A DNA stretch of 9,289 nt. It comes from Actinomycetes bacterium. Lineage in GTDB: Bacteria; Actinomycetota; Acidimicrobiia; Acidimicrobiales; Palsa-688. Of this stretch, positions 7,102 to 9,289 are shown piece after piece. A model generated the notes under the pieces. That model had not been told where the DNA came from and did not search any database. It saw only the letters and a list, made by a program, of their open reading frames with translations. Numbering within the stretch: position 1 is the first letter of the stretch; every line of letters begins with the position of its first letter. Where the stretch lies: contig JAKAXG010000123.1 of assembly GCA_021827225.1 (NCBI GenBank), forward strand, positions 1-9,289. The letters are read 5' to 3'. The translations under genes were made by a program, and so were the position numbers.

Positions 7102-7132
7102 CTCCCGGCCCGGCTCGGCCCCGGGCCGGGAG
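7102..7132 (+). terminator. Stem-loop terminator of the sugar operon
   Basis: CTCCCGGCCCGG (7102-7113) pairs perfectly with CCGGGCCGGGAG (7121-7132) across a seven-base loop, 13 bases after the binding-protein stop. There is no T run, as is common for high-GC actinobacterial terminators. It also lies just past the stop of the converging minus-strand gene (7149) and may serve both directions. Confidence 0.75.
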
Positions 7133-7148
7133 CGGCGGGCTGGAGGGA

Positions 7149-7376
7149 TCAGTCGGCGCCCGGCCCGTTGAGTGCGATGAGCGCCCGGTGCAGCCCCTGG
7201 CTGGCCTCGCCGAAGCGGACGGCCGAGTCGGCCTGACCGCCCGTGAGGGCGTCACGCCACAGGGCGTCCACGGCCCGGCTGGCCTCTCGGAGCAGCACGA
7301 GCAGGCTCGCGCCGGAGTTCTCGGGCATGGCGGGGCGCCACCTCACGGATCCGTCCAGCACATCGACAGTCTTCAC
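7149..7376 (-). CDS. Small hypothetical protein (75 residues)
   Basis: I do not recognise this gene. It encodes a short, soluble, probably helical protein without signal peptide or metal motif; the run from LLVLLREASRAVDALW to the end reads as two amphipathic helices. The third codon position is strongly G/C throughout, which supports coding. Start is uncertain: GTG 7376 has AAGGA about 11 bases upstream, while in-frame ATG 7328 has a better placed GAGGTGG and would give 59 residues. The pattern AVD...R...VR..EA...L..AL faintly resembles the DHp-like protein encoded divergently at 7667, so the two may be distant relatives, but the match is weak. It converges on the sugar operon terminator. 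Confidence 0.55.
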   Translation of the reverse strand: MKTVDVLDGSVRWRPAMPENSGASLLVLLREASRAVDALWRDALTGGQADSAVRFGEASQGLHRALIALNGPGAD

Positions 7377-7666
7377 GGGTAGAAGGTTCCTTGTCTCTCG
7401 ATGGATCTACGACCCTGCGCTCCCACGGGCCCGGTGCGCCGGTGAACCCGACCGGTGGGGCGGCCGGCCTGTATCGGATGCATCGACACTACGGAGAGGC
7501 CGGGACCGGGGGCAGGGCCAAAGGTCACATATCGACCCCGAGCCTGGCGATCACTGCCCTGGCGGCCAAGTTTTCCGTTAGGCCCTTGTTCGGCCGGGCC
7601 GGGCGAAATATGGTCCGCTACGAGGCCTAACCGGCCGGGATCGAGCACAGCTGGGGGTGACGGCAA
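7377..7666. other. Divergent intergenic region between two small genes
   Basis: These 290 bases separate the minus-strand small protein from the plus-strand DHp-like gene. Apart from a predicted plus-strand promoter at 7586-7614 and an 8-bp palindrome GATGCATC near 7477-7486, I see no gene, RNA or repeat. A 79-codon open frame at 7391-7630 starts with TTG, has no ribosome site and does not read like protein. No clear minus-strand promoter was found for the 7376 start. Confidence 0.55.
7586..7614 (+). promoter_or_regulatory. Predicted promoter of the DHp-like gene
   Basis: TTGTTC (7586-7591), a 17-base spacer, and TATGGT (7609-7614), a good TANNNT -10 box in the most AT-rich patch of the gap. 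Transcription would begin near 7621, about 46 bases before GTG 7667, and could continue into the hemerythrin-like gene. Confidence 0.5.
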
Positions 7667-7855
7667 GTGGACCGGTCTGAGTTGGCCGAGCTTCTGTTCA
7701 ACCGGATGTTCGCGGTGGACCTCACGTTGCGCCGCGTGGCGGGGTCGGCGGCCCCCCAGATGGTGGCCGACCGGGTCGAGGCGGCCATCGAGGAGATCGA
7801 CGCCGCCATCTCCGACGTGTGCCGGGCCGCTCCGGCGGTACCGCTCGGCCGGTGA
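7667..7855 (+). CDS. Small HisKA_3 DHp-like protein lacking the phospho-acceptor His
   Basis: A 62-residue protein. Its segment LLFNRMFAVDLTLRRVAG, then VADRVEAAIEEIDAAISDV, follows the two-helix dimerisation domain of NarL-partner (HisKA_3, DevS/DosT-type) histidine kinases, where the pattern is roughly LHDxVIQRLFAxGLxL...RLxxAVDxLDxTIxxIR. In register, the phosphorylated His of the LHD motif is replaced by Ala (ELAELLFNRMF), and there is no ATPase domain. It therefore cannot be a kinase alone; it might dimerise with or interfere with a real kinase, or be a remnant. GTG 7667 has GGGGGTGA about six bases upstream, and third positions are G/C-rich, so it looks like a maintained gene. It precedes the hemerythrin-like gene by 64 bases on the same strand. 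The homology is by eye and moderate in strength. Confidence 0.6.
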   Translation: MDRSELAELLFNRMFAVDLTLRRVAGSAAPQMVADRVEAAIEEIDAAISDVCRAAPAVPLGR

Positions 7856-7919
7856 GCGCCCTCCAGTAGGGCCGAAGTCCTCCGGTGCCCGGGACCGGCG
7901 CGTCCTACCGTTGCCGGTT

Positions 7920-8417
7920 GTGGCCGATCTGGACCTGCTGGACCTGCTCTCCGGGGATCATTCGAACCTGCTCGATGAAGAGGAGCCGAGCGTCCACACC
8001 ATCTCCCAGCACCTGGCGGTGGAGCGGGAACTGCTCTACCCGGTCATCCGCCACCACCTGCCCGGCGGCGACGCCCTGGTCGATCGCCTGCGGCACTCCG
8101 AGCGGCGGCTGGAGGAGTTGCTGGGCGCGCTGGAAGACACCCCGTCCGAAGCCACCCGCAGCGGCGTCCGGCGCGCCGTGCGCCGGCACGTATCCCAGCA
8201 GGATCGGCTGTTCGCCCGGCTGAAGGCCGAGATCCCGCCGGCCGCCCTGGTGAGGCCTGTGGGCACCGTCCCGCTCAGCCTCGGGGGGGCACCCACTCAT
8301 GGTCATCCGAGCCTGGCCGAGGGTGGCCCCGCCGGCGAGATCCGCGAGGACGTGACCAGCGTGGCCGACCGTCTGCGTGACCGCTTCAGCAGCGGTGAGG
8401 CGCCGGTGTCGGGTTAA
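7920..8417 (+). CDS. Hemerythrin-like HHE cation-binding domain protein
   Basis: A predicted 165-residue cytoplasmic protein with an HHE four-helix bundle in about residues 4-102. Candidate iron ligands are H14 (SGDHSNL), H31 and E35 (QHLAVERELLYPVI), H59 (RHSERRLEELL) and H90 (RRHVSQQDRLF). The second HxxxE motif is altered to H90-VSQ-Q94, with Asp at 95, so the usual carboxylate is missing or shifted. The C-terminal 60 residues are a low-complexity tail ending in a short helix. Family members bind a diiron centre and serve in O2, NO or iron handling; which applies here is unknown. The open frame continues upstream in the shadow of the previous gene, but homology starts just after GTG 7920. 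No ribosome site is evident; TTG 7911 is an alternative. Its stop overlaps that of the converging nitrobindin gene. Confidence 0.82.
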   Translation: MADLDLLDLLSGDHSNLLDEEEPSVHTISQHLAVERELLYPVIRHHLPGGDALVDRLRHSERRLEELLGALEDTPSEATRSGVRRAVRRHVSQQDRLFARLKAEIPPAALVRPVGTVPLSLGGAPTHGHPSLAEGGPAGEIREDVTSVADRLRDRFSSGEAPVSG

Positions 8418-8887
8418 TCGGCCCGCCGCAGCTCGGCCTTCAGGTGGTGGGTCATGGGCTGGCCCACCGCGGCCATGGCGAGCGAGTACCTGAGCACGTC
8501 GCCGTCCATCTCGAACTCCCGCTCGACGGCCAGCACCTCCTTGGCGGTTCCGGTCCGACCCACCGAGCTGGAGCGCAGGGAGAGCTTCCGCCCCTCCAGC
8601 CAACCCTCCTGCACCTCGGCGATGCCGGTCGGATGGGCCAGCACCAGCTCCACCAGCCCCGGCCGCGGTACCCGCCAGAACCCCACCTCGGAGTGCAGCG
8701 GCCGGCCGTCATCGGCGTGGCTGGTCCTCTGCGAGTACGCCAGGAACGGCCTTCCGCTGTGGGCGAAGGTGACGGTCTCGTCGTAGGCGAACGCTTCGAT
8801 GGTGGGGTATTCACCCAGACCCCGCCCTGACCACGTGCCGACCAGCCAGGCGAGCGGTTCCAGATCGGGGTGCAGGGCGATGGCCAT
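8414..8887 (-). CDS. Nitrobindin-family heme-binding beta-barrel protein
   Basis: A 157-residue protein of the nitrobindin (DUF1794, THAP4 C-terminal-like) family. Conserved features are GTWSGRGLGEYPTI (17-30), FLAYSQRT (48-55), LHSEVGFWR (64-72), LVLAHPTG (81-88), the ARTxTAKE-like segment RTGTAKE (111-117) and VGQPMTHHL (141-149), which carries the proximal heme His (H147 or H148). The family forms a ten-stranded barrel with ferric heme that binds NO and, in studied members, isomerises peroxynitrite to nitrate. ATG 8887 is chosen because family homology begins there; upstream codons in frame are unrelated and overlap the methyltransferase gene. The gene follows the PrmA-like gene by 32 bases on the same strand, so co-transcription is likely. 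A hairpin abuts its start codon. Confidence 0.92.
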   Translation of the reverse strand: MAIALHPDLEPLAWLVGTWSGRGLGEYPTIEAFAYDETVTFAHSGRPFLAYSQRTSHADDGRPLHSEVGFWRVPRPGLVELVLAHPTGIAEVQEGWLEGRKLSLRSSSVGRTGTAKEVLAVEREFEMDGDVLRYSLAMAAVGQPMTHHLKAELRRAD

Positions 8888-8910
8888 CCCCGCAGCATGC
8901 CACTGCGGGG
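8888..8910 (-). promoter_or_regulatory. Perfect 8-bp hairpin abutting the nitrobindin start
   Basis: CCCCGCAG (8888-8895) and CTGCGGGG (8903-8910) form a perfect stem with a seven-base loop in the 32-base gap after the methyltransferase stop. On the minus strand the 3' arm CTGCGGGG touches ATG 8887, and contains the only purine-rich candidate ribosome site. Folding would hide it. It could be a weak terminator, a translational gate, or chance. Confidence 0.55.
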
Positions 8911-8919
8911 CCTCGGTGG

Positions 8920-9289
8920 TCAGCCTCCGCCGCGGCGCAGCACCGCACCCTCCCAGCCGTCCAGGCTGAGCATCTCGGCTGGGCTGAGCTCGGCGTAGCT
9001 GCCGGCCACGTGGCGCCACTGGCCGGGAAGGAGGCCGGCCACCAGGAGGGTGCCGTCCGGGCGGAGCACCCGGGAGCAGTCGGCGCCTATGGCTGCGTGG
9101 GTCCCGGCCGTGACGTTGACCAGCACCAGGTCCGCGCTGGCCGCGGCCAGCTCGCCGGCGGGGGTGGTGGACACCCGGACCCGGTCGGCGACACCGTTTC
9201 GAGCCGCGTTCGCCTCGCTCACCGCGACGGCCGCCGGGTCGATGTCCACCGCGGCCACCGACCGGGCCCCCAGGCAGGCCGCGGCCACC
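8920..9289 (-). CDS. PrmA-like ribosomal protein L11 methyltransferase family (5' end beyond window)
   Basis: The C-terminal 122 or so residues of a class I SAM-dependent methyltransferase; the frame is open to the window edge, so the start lies outside. LGARSVAAVDIDP, with the acidic residue that binds the SAM ribose, followed by AVAVSEANAARNGVADRV, matches PrmA closely. ADLVLVNVTAGTHAAI corresponds to the DLVxANILA region, though the usual NI/NL is NV here. The ending GWEGAVLRR matches the final strand of PrmA (EGWVAVxxR). The glycine-rich motif I is out of view, so a related protein methyltransferase is possible. PrmA trimethylates ribosomal protein L11. The nitrobindin gene follows 32 bases downstream on the same strand. 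Confidence 0.8.
   Translation of the reverse strand, partial: VAAACLGARSVAAVDIDPAAVAVSEANAARNGVADRVRVSTTPAGELAAASADLVLVNVTAGTHAAIGADCSRVLRPDGTLLVAGLLPGQWRHVAGSYAELSPAEMLSLDGWEGAVLRRGGG

Noticed and set aside
7391..7630. 79-codon plus-strand open frame in the gap between small genes
   Set aside because: It has a TTG start, no ribosome site and no protein-like pattern; it contains the predicted -35/-10 boxes near its end.
7882..7898. CCGGT-N7-ACCGG inverted repeat before the hemerythrin-like gene
   Set aside because: A five-pair stem in such GC-rich DNA is expected by chance, and it has no matching feature nearby.
7455..7919. N-terminal extension of the hemerythrin-like frame
   Set aside because: The extension overlaps the DHp-like gene in another frame and is Pro/Arg-rich without homology; the HHE domain begins right after GTG 7920.
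8888..9019. Longer nitrobindin start at 9019
   Set aside because: The extra 44 residues overlap the methyltransferase coding region and do not resemble the family, whose start fits ATG 8887.

Overview
The window is high-GC bacterial DNA with actinobacterial features: strongly GC-biased third codon positions, GTG starts, short operon overlaps, an Ala/Thr-rich lipoprotein linker, and a GC-rich terminator stem without a U tract. The gene set (GH92, CUT2-type ABC importer, hemerythrin-like protein, nitrobindin) fits Actinobacteria. Acidimicrobiia is a guess that the sequence alone cannot settle. I see no tRNA, rRNA, CRISPR array or mobile element.

Region 1 (1-7132) looks like one regulated sugar-scavenging locus. 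A secreted GH92 exo-alpha-mannosidase on the minus strand, cut off at the left edge, diverges from a tight plus-strand operon. That operon encodes a LacI-family regulator, a cupin-type class I mannose-6-phosphate isomerase-like protein, a single-domain sugar ABC ATPase, a CUT2-type permease and a lipoprotein substrate-binding protein. The first four operon genes overlap by 4-10 bases. The divergent intergenic region carries two related LacI-type palindromes. One is a perfect 18-bp copy just downstream of the predicted GH92 promoter; the other is embedded in the predicted operon promoter. The simplest model is that the enzyme frees mannose outside the cell, the importer brings it in, the isomerase feeds it to the fructose pool, and the regulator switches both arms. 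No sugar kinase is present in the window. A perfect 12-bp stem-loop closes the operon.

Region 2 (7149-8417) holds three small genes: a minus-strand unknown protein, a plus-strand 62-residue protein resembling the dimerisation helices of a HisKA_3 histidine kinase but without the phospho-accepting His, and a hemerythrin-like protein.

Region 3 (8414-9289, minus strand) holds a nitrobindin-family heme protein gene lying downstream of the 3' end of a PrmA-like methyltransferase gene. The hemerythrin-like and nitrobindin genes converge and share the four bases TTAA as their two stop codons. Hemerythrin-like and nitrobindin proteins, and the DevS/DosT-type kinases that the small DHp-like protein recalls, are all linked to O2/NO chemistry in known systems, so a redox or nitric-oxide theme is possible but unproven.
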